Assembly (NCBI GenBank): GCA_046350295.1
Contig: JAXMAR010000040.1
Span: 10,683-74,682 of the forward strand
From: JAXMAR01 sp046350295
Lineage (GTDB): Bacteria; Planctomycetota; Planctomycetia; Gemmatales; Gemmataceae
Length of the DNA stretch: 64,000 nt
Direction of reading: 5' to 3'
Shown here: one piece after another, positions 42,107-51,249 of the stretch
Layout of the letters: every line of letters starts with the position of its first letter
Position numbering within the stretch: the first letter of the stretch is position 1
Notes under the pieces: generated by a model
Databases searched by the model: none
What the model was told of the DNA's origin: nothing
What the model saw: the letters and a program-made list of their open reading frames with translations, nothing else
Translations under genes and position numbers: made by a program

Positions 42107-42270
42107 CGCCGTCTCCTTTGAAGAGGAACCAAAGATGCAACCGCCAGCTGGAAACCTAGGTCTCCTTATTGGGTGAAAGAATGTATAGTCATGACGCCGA
42201 GCCTTTGTAAAGAGAAAAATCGAAAAAAAGCGGCGCGGCCCCGGCGCCTCACCACCGCCGCGCCGCTCCG

Positions 42271-42276
42271 TACAAT
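42271..42276 (+). promoter_or_regulatory. -10 box (TACAAT) immediately before purD
   Basis: TACAAT ends 6 nt before the purD ATG. Transcription would then start at or within 1-2 nt of the start codon, giving a leaderless mRNA. There is no Shine-Dalgarno sequence, which is consistent. No good -35 hexamer is visible. Confidence 0.5.
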
Positions 42277-42282
42277 TGCCTC

Positions 42283-43566
42283 ATGAAGATTCTCGTCATT
42301 GGCAAGGGCGGGAGGGAGCACGCGCTGGTTTGGAAGCTCGCCCAGTCCCCTCGCGTCACTCATGTCTTCTGCGCTCCAGGCAACGCCGGCACGGCCCTGG
42401 ACGGCGTCAACGTCCCGATCGAAGCCAACGACGTCGACGCCCTCGTCAAGTTCGCCAAGAAGGAAGGCATCGACTTCACCGTCGTCGGCCCCGAAGACCC
42501 GCTCGCCGCGGGCATGGTCGACTACTTCCAGGAATTCGGCCTGCGCGCCTTCGGCCCCACCCGCGCCGCGGCCCAGATCGAGGCGAGCAAGGTCTTCGCC
42601 AAGAAGCTGATGCGCGACGCCGACGTGCCGACCGCCGAGTTCCGCGTCTTCGACCATCCCGACCCCGCCCGCGCCTACGTGCAGACGCGCGAGTATCCCG
42701 TCGTCGTCAAGGCCGACGGACTGGCCGCGGGAAAGGGCGTCATCGTCTGCTCCAACACCGAAGAAGCGCTGGCCGCCATCGAGCGCGTCATGGTGAAGGA
42801 GGAGTTCGGCCGGGCCGCCGGGCGACAGATCATCGTCGAGAAAAGGCTCGAAGGGGAGGAATTGAGCGTCCTCGCCCTCGTCTCCGGGCGGACCATCGTG
42901 CCGCTTGCTCCCTCCCAGGATCACAAACGCGCATTCGACGGCGACACCGGCCCCAACACCGGCGGCATGGGGGCCTATTCTCCCACCCCGCTGGCGACGC
43001 CCGAACTCCTCAACGACATCGAAGCCCATGCCCTGGTGCCGACCGTACATGCCATGAAGCGGCGCCGCACGCCGTTTCGCGGCGTCCTCTACGCGGGCGT
43101 CATCGTCACCAACCAGGGGCCGCGCATCCTCGAGTACAACTGCCGCTTCGGCGACCCGGAGACCCAGCCGGTGCTGATGCGGCTCAAGACCGACCTGTGC
43201 GACCTGCTCCTCGCGGCCTACGAGGATCGCCTCGACGACTTCGCCGAGGACAAGCTCGTCTGGGACCCGCGCCCCGCCGTCTGCGTCGTCATCGCCAGCC
43301 AGGGCTACCCCGGCCCCTACGCCAAGGGCAAGGTCATCCAGGGCCTGGAAGAGGCGGCCAAGCTCCCCGACGTCAAAGTGTTCCACGCCGGAACCAAGGT
43401 CCAGGACGGCATGACCGTCACCGACGGCGGCCGGGTCCTCGGCGTCACCGCCCTGGGCGACACCGTCTTCGAGGCGCGGCGCAAGGCCTACGAAGCGGTC
43501 GGCAAGATCACGTTCCAGGGCGCCTTCTTCCGCAAGGACATCGCGGAGAAGGTGTTGCAGAAATAG
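42283..43566 (+). CDS. purD: Phosphoribosylamine-glycine ligase
   Basis: The 427-residue ATP-grasp enzyme joins glycine to 5-phosphoribosylamine, the second step of purine synthesis. It shows MKILVIGKGGREHALVWKL, VVGPEDPLAAGM, SKVFAKKLM, the ATP-grasp region VVVKADGLAAGKGVIVC, FDGDTGPNTGGMGAYSP and FNCRFGDPE-type YNCRFGDPETQ. Length is normal. No gene for another purine enzyme is adjacent. The start follows a TACAAT box by 6 nt, and no ribosome binding site is visible, so it is probably translated from a leaderless mRNA. Confidence 0.95.
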   Translation: MKILVIGKGGREHALVWKLAQSPRVTHVFCAPGNAGTALDGVNVPIEANDVDALVKFAKKEGIDFTVVGPEDPLAAGMVDYFQEFGLRAFGPTRAAAQIEASKVFAKKLMRDADVPTAEFRVFDHPDPARAYVQTREYPVVVKADGLAAGKGVIVCSNTEEALAAIERVMVKEEFGRAAGRQIIVEKRLEGEELSVLALVSGRTIVPLAPSQDHKRAFDGDTGPNTGGMGAYSPTPLATPELLNDIEAHALVPTVHAMKRRRTPFRGVLYAGVIVTNQGPRILEYNCRFGDPETQPVLMRLKTDLCDLLLAAYEDRLDDFAEDKLVWDPRPAVCVVIASQGYPGPYAKGKVIQGLEEAAKLPDVKVFHAGTKVQDGMTVTDGGRVLGVTALGDTVFEARRKAYEAVGKITFQGAFFRKDIAEKVLQK

Positions 43567-43608
43567 CCTGTACCAGGCCATGCATTTTGGTAGCGGAAGA
43601 TACGCCGC

Positions 43609-44349
43609 TCAAAGGCGTCCACCGTCAGGCCAATTCCGCCAGTGCGTGTTTGGCGGTTGCGTCGGTCGATACAGTCTCGCATCTCCAGTAGCCAGCACCC
43701 GAGCAAGTTGCTGAAACGTCTCGGAGCTGCTCGGCCCCTCTTTAGCAACGACATTCGGATGGTGCCACTCTTCCAGTTGCAGAATCTGCTCCATTCCTGG
43801 AAGGATGCTGACGCGCCGTACCTTCGCTGTCGCCAACACCTGGTCACGGGCGATGGCAGCAAGGAACCGGCAGAGTTCGAATACCTGCACCCGGGGCGCC
43901 TGCTCCAGGTGGATACCGTGCCGAACGTACTCGCCCGCGCTTGGCAGCGGAATCGCGCGCGTTCGAACGAGCACTTCGTCCGCGCCTTCGGCCACGAACT
44001 CATCGTTCTCCTCGTCCTGCCATGGCCCCGCCTGCACCGGAAAAATCGAACGATACTCGTTGTTTGGGCGATTGGCGAGGTACCGTTCGTAGGCCTGCCT
44101 GTTGACATAGTTCTCCGGCGGATCGCGGTCGTGCAGCCGGCTGGCAAAGGTCTGGATAGACGTGTCGGGTACTCCTGCTCGCGGCGAGTACCCAAACACT
44201 TCGATCACCATCGCCCAGTCCATTTCCGACCGGTAGAGCGAAAGCCGCGTCGCCGCTAGATAGACGTATCCATTGTCCAGCATCGGAAACGCGTAAGCAT
44301 CGCAACAACGATCGAGAATGGATAGGATTTCTGCAGGGTCGAACGTCAT
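43609..44349 (-). CDS. Conserved protein, DUF7003-like
   Basis: The 246-residue cytoplasmic protein starts MTFDPAEILSILDRCCDAY and continues with FPMLDNGYVYLAATRLSLYR and WAMVIEVFGYSPRAG, sequences I associate with the DUF7003 family. It has no signal peptide, no TM helix and no recognisable catalytic motif. The C-terminal part is Trp/His/Pro-rich. The name is from memory of the family pattern and should be checked. It overlaps neither neighbour and lies 42 bp from the 3' end of purD; the FG-GAP gene on the same strand ends 12 bp upstream, so they may form one transcript. Confidence 0.6.
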   Translation of the reverse strand: MTFDPAEILSILDRCCDAYAFPMLDNGYVYLAATRLSLYRSEMDWAMVIEVFGYSPRAGVPDTSIQTFASRLHDRDPPENYVNRQAYERYLANRPNNEYRSIFPVQAGPWQDEENDEFVAEGADEVLVRTRAIPLPSAGEYVRHGIHLEQAPRVQVFELCRFLAAIARDQVLATAKVRRVSILPGMEQILQLEEWHHPNVVAKEGPSSSETFQQLARVLATGDARLYRPTQPPNTHWRNWPDGGRL

Positions 44350-44361
44350 GAGGACCCTCCC

Positions 44362-45402
44362 TCACCCCTTCCGCCGATACAACCACAGCCGGCTATCAAC
44401 GTGAAACCCGCCGTCCTTCCGGCGCAGGCTCTTGCTCACGCTGACCACGAGGTCCAACCGTCCATCCCCGCCCTTCACGACCGCGAATGCGTCCAGCTCC
44501 CACGGCGCGGGGATGGTGAGCAACCGCCGCGCCGCCGCAAACCTCGGCGCCCCCTTGGCAGCCGTGTTCCGGAACCAGTAGATGCCGTAGCTGACCGGTT
44601 CGCTGCTCCCCTTGTTCTCCCGTCGAGCGGCGTCGCTCCCCTTCTGATACGCCACGCCCGCCAGCAGATCGCGCCTCCCATCTCCGTCCCAGTCCGCGAA
44701 GCCGAAGTATGCGGGCCGCGCGTCCGCGACCGCCGGCAAGGCGAACGGCTTCACCGGTACCTCGGTCTTGCCCGCCAACGGACCGGCGCCCACGTAGAGC
44801 GTCCATTGCCCCGAATGGCCGACGACCAGGTCGATACGGCCATCGCCATCCCAGTCCACCAGGTGCGGGTTCGTAACGGCCCGGCCGAAGGGGCCAAAGG
44901 GGCCGAAGCGATCGGGGCCGGGCCACTTCAACCGGACGTCCCTTCGCTCGGCAAAGCCGCCGTCCTTTTTCCGCGCGAACAAGTGGACCAGATCGGTGCG
45001 GCAACAGTTCGATCCCGACACCAGATCGCCCCGGCCATCCCAGTCCCCGAACTGGGGACGAAACACCGCGGCGCTTCAACCCCGCACGCCGCTGATGTTC
45101 GCCGAGGGCACGGTCTCGTCGAGCCACTTCGGCTCGGCATACACCGGCCGAGCATTCGTCCCTGTGTTTCGGAAAACCAGCAACCGGCCGCGCCATGTGC
45201 CGGCGACCATGTCGATCTTGCCATCGCCATCGATGTCCGCGAACGCAGGGTACAGCTGGCCATACTCGGAGCCGTCCAGGATCGTCTCCGGAGGCTCGAA
45301 CCCCGCATGCTCCTCCTCCGCCGGACCGGCGCCCGCGGGGCCGGCGCACAGCGCCCCGCCTATCACCAGATTGGCGAGCGCGATACTGAGGGGAAGTCGC
45401 AT
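44362..45402 (-). CDS. Candidate selenoprotein: secreted FG-GAP/VCBS repeat protein with in-frame UGA (codon 109)
   Basis: From ATG 45402 (AGGGAG upstream) the frame encodes a signal peptide and then FG-GAP/VCBS-type repeats: YPAFADIDGDGKIDMVAGTW, FGDWDGRGDLVSGSNC, LVDWDGDGRIDLVVGHSG, FGFADWDGDGRRDLLAGVAY. These Asp-rich loops normally bind Ca2+ in beta-propeller blades. A single in-frame TGA (45076-45078) interrupts the chain between ISGVRG and SAAVFRPQFGDWDG. The frame continues for 238 codons with the same repeat pattern. A hairpin with the properties of a bacterial SECIS starts 16 nt after the UGA. The product would be 346 residues with Sec109. A nonsense mutation is the alternative; the intact downstream repeats speak against old decay. 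Confidence 0.65.
45043..45059 (-). promoter_or_regulatory. Putative bacterial SECIS element (FG-GAP gene)
   Basis: On the minus strand GTCCCC-AGTTC-GGGGAC forms a perfect 6-bp stem with a 5-nt loop. The loop starts 23 nt after the UGA and its second base is G. Stem, loop and distance match known bacterial SECIS rules and closely resemble the element at 25729-25747 (same AGTT loop core). Confidence 0.65.
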
Positions 45403-45513
45403 GAGACTCCCTTTGTGGGCCCGACGATGAAGCTCACCCTTTGTCATGCCGTTCGGCCTTTGGCTCTACCTGGCCATGCCCGCAGCGGCCCCCGAACAGT
45501 TCGGCTCGCCCCG

Positions 45514-45993
45514 CTATTTCTTATCCGCTTTCTTCCGCTCCCACACTCCGCTCAGGTCGAACGCATTTCCCCGCTTTTCAAAGAGGAGCGTCTTCGAACT
45601 CGTGAGCTTGAGCCTGTTCCCCATGACCTCGTAGGCCATCTCGGTCAACTCCGTGCGCTTGTCCCCCTTCGTCTCGGTCAGGACGATGAACCGCTTCTTG
45701 TCCTTCTCCTTTAGTTCGGCGCTCCACGAGGGGCCGGGCGCTACCGAGATCCCGAACCTGGACACGAAGCTGAGCACGCTCGCCTGGCCGGCCGCGCCCT
45801 TGTTGAACTCCAGCTTCATCGCAAAGTGGCCCGTGACGCCCGGGGCGAACGTCATCTTCGGGCTCATCCACGTGCCCGTGAGCTTCCCGATGTCCGTTGC
45901 GAACTCCTTGACGTCGGTTTCCGGCCCGTCGCTTGCGGGCGCGGCGAGGATGACCCCGAGAAACATGGTGGCTGAGGCGAGCACTCGCAACAT
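45514..45993 (-). CDS. Small secreted lipocalin-like protein
   Basis: The 159-residue product has a signal peptide (MLRVLASATMFLGVILAA) and a single domain with regular strands: IGKLTGTWMSPKMTF, GHFAMKLEF, RFIVLTETKGDKRTELTEM and LSGVWERKK at the end. The LTGTW start of the barrel and the length resemble DUF1579 or lipocalin-like TIGR03067 proteins of planctomycetes. Ligand unknown. The ATG at 45993 follows GGAGGTCATC. Confidence 0.6.
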   Translation of the reverse strand: MLRVLASATMFLGVILAAPASDGPETDVKEFATDIGKLTGTWMSPKMTFAPGVTGHFAMKLEFNKGAAGQASVLSFVSRFGISVAPGPSWSAELKEKDKKRFIVLTETKGDKRTELTEMAYEVMGNRLKLTSSKTLLFEKRGNAFDLSGVWERKKADKK

Positions 45994-46232
45994 GATGACC
46001 TCCACGAATAAAGGCGCCGAACAACTGCGTTCCTTGCCGGGCAGGCTGCCCGGAACGTGATATCTCGAAACAGTCGCTCGATTTTCCGCTTGCGCATCTC
46101 GCGGCAGCGGGTTTCTTCAACTTTTCGGAGATAGCCTCTTGTTGGAGCCATCGCCGAGCGGGGTGGCAAGGCCGTCACCATCTGCCGGAAGGCGGAACTC
46201 TGACACTGTGCCCTCCTGCGGGCGACACCGCT

Positions 46233-48479
46233 TCAGGCCAAGCGCGGGTCCGCACAAGGACCGACCCGGCAAGGAAAGCCCTTCAGATGCGGCACCCCTT
46301 GCTCGCGGTCGATCAACTCTTCCCCGTCACCGCAGAGTTGGCCGTCGGCGAACGTCCAGGCGCTGGACAGGTGTTCGCGTCCCTGGGACGTCTCCGGCAT
46401 CCACCAGCCATGCGGCACGCGCACCAGGCCGGGCGGCATCTCGGGGCGGATCTCCACCATCGCCTTCATCTTGCCCGTACGCGTCTCGGCCTCGGCCCAG
46501 GCGCCCGCCGCTAGGCCCAGCGAGCGAGCGTCGGCCTCGTGCAGGAACATTTTCGGCAGCGGCTTCCGCTTGCGCAACTCCTCGACGTGGCGCTGGCCGC
46601 TGTGGAAGTATTCGTCGTCGCGCACGCCGACGAAGAGCGTCAACGGATACTCCTTGTCGGGCTGCGGCGCCTCGCGATAGTAGGGCAGGGGGTCGAAGCC
46701 GAGCCCGGCCAGGACGCTCGATGACAGTTCGACCTTGCCGGACGGCGTGGCGAAGCCGGTCTTCTCGTACTTACGGTATTGGGGCGGCGGCATGTAGAAC
46801 GGCGTGGTCGCGGCGAACTCGGCGAATGTCTTGCCCATGGGGGCGAGGCGATAATCGTGGACCTCCTCGAGCGTCCGCCAGGGGAAGTGTTCGGCGAACC
46901 CCAGGCGCACGGCAAGCTGACGCCAGAAGTCGAAAGTCCCGCGGCATTCGCCGGGCGGTTGGATTGCCTGCTCCGACGCCTGGGCGAACGGGATCCAGCC
47001 GTAGCCGTCCCACAGGTGCGGGCGTTCGAGCCAGCTATCGCCGGGCAGGACGTAATCGGCGAGCTGGGCGGTCGGCGTCATCTGGTGCTCGTGGACGACG
47101 ACCAGGTCCTGCGCCATCAAGGCAGCGCCGATGAGCTTCATGTTGGCGAAACCCATCAGCGTGTTGTTGCCCAGCGAGAAGAACGCCTTGACCGGGTACG
47201 GCTTGCCGTGGGCCATGGCGCGGAAGACATCCGGCGGGCTAGCCATGTAGCTGCCCGCGACGACGTTGGCGTACTTCTTTCCCCACACACGCTCGGTCGG
47301 CTCGGCCAGCGCCGCGGTACCGCGGTAGGTGAATGCGGGGTGCGTGTCGGCGCCGAGTTGCTTGGCCTTCTGCGCGTCGGAAAGAAGCTCGTGGCCTTCG
47401 AGGTCGCACTCCGGGACGATGCCGGGGAGCCACCCGGTGAACACGTCGCCGCCGGGCACGTCGAGATTGCCGGTCAGCGCCCGCAGGGCGCACTGCAGCC
47501 GGATCGCCGACGTGCTGGAGACCTGCTGATCGGTGATCGGCGTCCAGGGAATGACGGCCGGCCCGCTGGTCGCGTACATGCGGGCGGCGGCGCGGATCAG
47601 CTCCGCATCGACGCCGGTGATCGCCGCTACGCGCTCGAGCGGATATTCGGCGACGCGTTTCTTCAGATCGTCGAAGCCGACGGTCCATTTCTCGACGAAG
47701 CCGCGATCGTAAAGCCCCTCCTCGATGATGACGTTGACCCAGCCAAGGCACATGGCCGCGTCGGTTCCGGCACGCAAGGGGAGCCAGAGCGTCGCCCGCT
47801 CGGCGCTTTCGCTCTTGCGCGGGTCGAGCACAATCAGCTTTGCGCCGCGCGCTTCGGCTCCGCGGATGAAGTTGTAGAACGGCGTCCACGAGTGCTTCTT
47901 GGGATTGTGGCCGAACAGAACGATGCAATTCGTCTGAAAAAAATCGGGGAACGGGAACCAGCCGTAGACCATGCGATTGATGGCGGCCGTGTTGCCGGCG
48001 CACAAGGCGACGCCGCTCATCCAGTTGGGCGAGCCGAGCACGTTCATGAAGCGCCGGCAGGCGCCGTTCTCGACGTTGGTGTTCCACGGACTGTTGGCGA
48101 CGGCGAACGCCTCCGGCCCATAGCGGTCGACGACGCGTTTCAGGCGCTCGGCGATGTCGTCGAGGGCCGCGTCCCAGGTGACGCGCTCCCAGCGACCTGC
48201 GCCGCGCTCGCCGACGCGCCGCTGCGGATAAAGCACGCGACTCGGATGCGTGAAGTTGCGCGGAGCGTAAACGCCCTTGATGCAGATGTTGAGCCGCAGC
48301 GGCGGAATGCCGGTCGTCTTGATCCGCACGACCTCGCCATCGCGCACCTCCGCTTTCAGGATGCAGCCGGCGTCGCAACTGGAGCAGACGACATACTTTT
48401 CGGTGGCGGGGAGGGGAGTGGTTGTCAAGGGACGACCGACCTTTTCTATGGGGAGGCCAGATGAAAACGGCACTAGCAC
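46233..48479 (-). CDS. Molybdopterin-dependent oxidoreductase (DMSO reductase family, large subunit)
   Basis: The 748-residue enzyme has an N-terminal [4Fe-4S] site with C32-x2-C35-x3-C39 and Cys66 (CSSCDAGC ... NICIKG). A molybdopterin-binding core follows: RWERVTWDAALDDIAERLK, then VALCAGNTAAINRM with Cys160 as the likely Mo ligand, NCIVLFGHNPKKH and LGNNTLMGFAN. A C-terminal cofactor-binding domain contains HSGQRHVEEL and VPHGWWMPE. Substrate cannot be told; polysulfide/thiosulfate reductase, arsenite or other DMSO reductase-type reactions are candidates. There is no Tat signal at the start and no electron-transfer or membrane subunit gene next to it. The start is unsure: the open frame begins with GTG 48479, but a TTG about 19 codons later is possible. 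Confidence 0.8.
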   Translation of the reverse strand: MLVPFSSGLPIEKVGRPLTTTPLPATEKYVVCSSCDAGCILKAEVRDGEVVRIKTTGIPPLRLNICIKGVYAPRNFTHPSRVLYPQRRVGERGAGRWERVTWDAALDDIAERLKRVVDRYGPEAFAVANSPWNTNVENGACRRFMNVLGSPNWMSGVALCAGNTAAINRMVYGWFPFPDFFQTNCIVLFGHNPKKHSWTPFYNFIRGAEARGAKLIVLDPRKSESAERATLWLPLRAGTDAAMCLGWVNVIIEEGLYDRGFVEKWTVGFDDLKKRVAEYPLERVAAITGVDAELIRAAARMYATSGPAVIPWTPITDQQVSSTSAIRLQCALRALTGNLDVPGGDVFTGWLPGIVPECDLEGHELLSDAQKAKQLGADTHPAFTYRGTAALAEPTERVWGKKYANVVAGSYMASPPDVFRAMAHGKPYPVKAFFSLGNNTLMGFANMKLIGAALMAQDLVVVHEHQMTPTAQLADYVLPGDSWLERPHLWDGYGWIPFAQASEQAIQPPGECRGTFDFWRQLAVRLGFAEHFPWRTLEEVHDYRLAPMGKTFAEFAATTPFYMPPPQYRKYEKTGFATPSGKVELSSSVLAGLGFDPLPYYREAPQPDKEYPLTLFVGVRDDEYFHSGQRHVEELRKRKPLPKMFLHEADARSLGLAAGAWAEAETRTGKMKAMVEIRPEMPPGLVRVPHGWWMPETSQGREHLSSAWTFADGQLCGDGEELIDREQGVPHLKGFPCRVGPCADPRLA

Positions 48480-48749
48480 GCCCTAACAAGGCCGCGCGCT
48501 CTATCACGGCCATGACACCACCCCAGCCAGCCGCTGTCAAGACGCCGCTTCGCTCTACTCCGACCACGCCCGCTTATGGGCGCCATCCCTTCAAGCGCGC
48601 ACCCCGCACGCCCACGTCTCCTCCGCACGTGCCCGCCCCCTCATCAACCCCCGGCGCCAGCCCAAATCACGCGCCGCAAACCGCCTCGAACCGCCCCTCA
48701 GCCCCTCGCCAGCCCGCCCAACCGAGCCCGCCAGGCGCCAACAAGCCGT

Positions 48750-49439
48750 TCACCGTTTACCCGCTTTGCGCCGCGCCTTCTTCCCCTTCTCCGCCGGCGC
48801 CGCGCCCCCGCTCACCACTGTTCGTAGCTTCTCCGGCGACGAGAACACGTCCATCGATCCCGTCCGCAGCACCTCGCCCATCAACGCCGCCTTCCCCGCC
48901 GACGCCGCCGGCCGCAGCATCCGCACGATGTCCAGCGCGAACTCCGGCTCCAACGACTTCATGATGGGCCTCATCTCCTCCTCCATGCGCTGCTCCTTGC
49001 GATATCCCTCCCACTCATCCATGTTCACCCGATCCGGTTCGACCCCCTTCGGCAAGACATAAGTGAACAACACCCGCGCCGCCGCCACGTTGCCCTCCAG
49101 CGCAAGCTGCACCAGCTTCTCCCCGATAGCCGTTATCTTCTCCTCCGGCGCCGCGTCCAGGAGCGCCCATTTCAACCGCGCCACCCGCCGGTTATAAGGA
49201 TTCCCCGTCCGCAAGCCCGCGCGCGAGTCCAAGCCCGCAGGCGAGTCTTCGAGCCTGCGGGGTGACGCCGCCCCCTCCGCACGCGCCCCACCACCCCCTT
49301 CCGCGCCCCCCGCTTGCGGCTTCGCGGCCGCCGCGTCTTCCCGAGGCGCATTCGCCGGCGTCTCCTTCTCCGCGTGCAGCACGCCGTTCCCATTCCCGTT
49401 CGCCAGCAAGGCATCCAACGAAAAACGTGACTGGTCCAT
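48750..49439 (-). CDS. Conserved planctomycete-type protein of unknown function
   Basis: The 229-residue cytoplasmic protein has a low-complexity N-terminal half (Gly/Asn, then Ala/Gly/Glu-rich, residues 1-75). An ordered C-terminal half follows with NPYNRRVARLKWALLDA, IGEKLVQLALEGNVAAARVL, FTYVLPKGVEPDRVN and a helical end, finishing in a basic tail (KKARRKAGKR). This order is seen in small genome-maintenance or phage-like proteins (DUF5681-type neighbourhoods), but I cannot name a family. The ATG at 49439 follows GGAGAGTG. It is divergent from the DUF1559 gene by 255 bp. Confidence 0.6.
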   Translation of the reverse strand: MDQSRFSLDALLANGNGNGVLHAEKETPANAPREDAAAAKPQAGGAEGGGGARAEGAASPRRLEDSPAGLDSRAGLRTGNPYNRRVARLKWALLDAAPEEKITAIGEKLVQLALEGNVAAARVLFTYVLPKGVEPDRVNMDEWEGYRKEQRMEEEMRPIMKSLEPEFALDIVRMLRPAASAGKAALMGEVLRTGSMDVFSSPEKLRTVVSGGAAPAEKGKKARRKAGKR

Positions 49440-49694
49440 GACACTCTCCAACGAAGCGCGCAGAAGTGAAGTCGACGCCCGGGCCGCGCGCAGCCCAGGC
49501 GCCTGGAAGGGATCAACCTATCTCGAGCCTAAACCAGCCACAGACGATTTGGTAGCTCCGTTGCAAAGGAGCCGATCGGGACTGCTTCCGCGACGTCAGT
49601 CACCTTTTTGTTTCAAAGCCCCTTTGCAATCGCCGAATCGATAGATTAGAGTAACCTCATTGATTTCTCATCTTTCCTTACATCGAGGTTCGCC

Positions 49695-50702
49695 ATGGAT
49701 TTGCGACCGCGCCCGCCAAGACACGCCTTCACGCTCATCGAATTGCTCGTGGTCATCGCCATCATCGCCATCCTGATCGCCTTGCTGGTGCCCGCCGTCC
49801 AGAAGGTCCGCGAGGCCGCCGCCCGCACCAGCTGTAGCAACAACCTCCGCCAACTCGCCGTCGCCGTCCACAGCTACGAGAGTGTCTACAAACGGCTGCC
49901 TCCCGCCGGTACGGGCTATGGCTGGTGCAGCAGCAACGCCGGCGGCACGGGCGATGCCGCCATTCAGAACCTGAGCGGCTGGGTGCTCGTCCTGCCGTAT
50001 TTCGAGCAAGGGGCGCTCGCTTCCCGGCTCAACACCAAGCTGGCCTTCGCCAATCAGAACACCGGTTATTGCTGCGGCTACACGGGCAACGCCAACGGCG
50101 CCCTCGCTGGCAACGCCACCACCGACGGCAACGGCGCCCTCATGTCCACCGTCATCCCCCTGATGCAGTGCCCGTCCGACAGCGGCAATCCGGTGATGGC
50201 GGCCAGCTCCGCCTATGGCCCGGGCGGCAGCCTTACCGGCGCCAAGACCAGCTACGATTTCGTCACATCGCAAAACGACTCCGGCCTGGGCACGAACGGT
50301 TGCAATTACTGGAAACGGAACGCCGGCGCCGCTCGCTATATCTTCGGCGAGAACAGCGACACCAAGCTGGTGCAGATCACCGACGGCACGAGCAACACCT
50401 TCATGCTCGGCGAAAACACCTTCGAGGTCTACAACGGCCGCTCCAGCTGCTGGGGCTATCGCGGCTGGGTCATGACCGGTGTCGACCCCGCCGCCGGCAT
50501 CAACAACTGGTCCTATCCCGGCACGACCGCCATCCCCGGTCGACTCGGCAGCTGGGGCCGCGCCGGCAGCCTGCACACCGGCGGCTGCTTCTTCGCCATG
50601 GGGGACGCCTCCGTCCGCTTCGTCAGCGAAACGCTGACCACCACCGCGCTGATCCAGGCCGCCCGCATGCAAGACGGATCGGCTCCCAACCTCGACCAGT
50701 AA
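49695..50702 (+). CDS. DUF1559 protein with type IV pilin-like N-terminal cleavage site
   Basis: The 335-residue protein starts with a basic leader and HAFTLIELLVVIAIIAILIAL, the prepilin-type cleavage/methylation motif followed by a hydrophobic helix. The DUF1559 domain follows: VREAAARTSCSNNLRQLAVA, LPYFEQGALAS, VIPLMQCPSD, the ITDGTSNTFMLGE loop, and the C-terminal H-x-G-G-C-F-F-A-M-GDASVRF signature. DUF1559 proteins are hugely expanded in planctomycetes and are thought to be secreted pseudopilin-like surface proteins. The ATG at 49695 lies about 10 nt after an A-rich sequence without a good ribosome binding site. The next gene (71 bp downstream) is a lipoprotein that usually accompanies it. 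Confidence 0.93.
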   Translation: MDLRPRPPRHAFTLIELLVVIAIIAILIALLVPAVQKVREAAARTSCSNNLRQLAVAVHSYESVYKRLPPAGTGYGWCSSNAGGTGDAAIQNLSGWVLVLPYFEQGALASRLNTKLAFANQNTGYCCGYTGNANGALAGNATTDGNGALMSTVIPLMQCPSDSGNPVMAASSAYGPGGSLTGAKTSYDFVTSQNDSGLGTNGCNYWKRNAGAARYIFGENSDTKLVQITDGTSNTFMLGENTFEVYNGRSSCWGYRGWVMTGVDPAAGINNWSYPGTTAIPGRLGSWGRAGSLHTGGCFFAMGDASVRFVSETLTTTALIQAARMQDGSAPNLDQ

Positions 50703-50773
50703 CCTGAAGGCGCCAATCGATCGGCGCCGGCAATCCCCCCGAAGAAACCACCACCTCGTCACTGGAGCCGTCG

Positions 50774-51205
50774 ATGTCGCGCCTGTGGGCCTTTGTTCTT
50801 TGCGTCGCCCTGTCGGTCCTCGCCGGTTGCGGCTCGTCCAGCGGTCCGAAGCTGATCGCCGCGGCGGGCAAGGTCACGTACAAGGACAAGGCCCTGAGCG
50901 GCGCCACTGTCAGCTTCTTCCCCGTCGAAGGCGCCGAAGGGACCGGCGGCAGCGGCACGACCGACGCGGAGGGAAACTACAAGATCGCCTACGCGCGCGG
51001 CGGTGAAGGGTTGCCCGCGGGCAAGTACAAGGTCACCATCAGCAAGCGGCTCATGCCCGACGGTTCCGCGCCGCCCCCCGACGTGGCCCCCATGGATTCC
51101 CCCGCCAAGGAAACCCTCCCCCCTATCTACAGCGAGCTCGACCGCACCACCCTCAAGGCCGAGGTCAAAGAAGGGGCGACCCACAACTTCGACCTCCCGA
51201 AATAA
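50774..51205 (+). CDS. Lipoprotein with carboxypeptidase regulatory-like fold
   Basis: The 143-residue product begins with a lipoprotein signal (VLCVALSVLAGCGSS; lipidated Cys near residue 19). A small beta-sandwich follows, GKVTYKDKALSGATVSFFP, GTTDAEGNYKIAY and GLPAGKYKVTISK, the pattern of transthyretin/carboxypeptidase-regulatory-like domains. In planctomycetes such proteins are typically encoded directly after DUF1559 genes, as here, and probably form a surface complex with them. No enzymatic residues are visible. Confidence 0.85.
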   Translation: MSRLWAFVLCVALSVLAGCGSSSGPKLIAAAGKVTYKDKALSGATVSFFPVEGAEGTGGSGTTDAEGNYKIAYARGGEGLPAGKYKVTISKRLMPDGSAPPPDVAPMDSPAKETLPPIYSELDRTTLKAEVKEGATHNFDLPK

Positions 51206-51249
51206 GGTGTCGGGACCGTCTCAGGACCCTTTTTCTATCCTCTTCGCCG

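Noticed and set aside
48480..48749. C-rich region before the oxidoreductase gene as a coding region
   Set aside because: Open plus-strand frames give only Pro/Ser/Ala runs with no start signal; nothing recognisable is found in this space.
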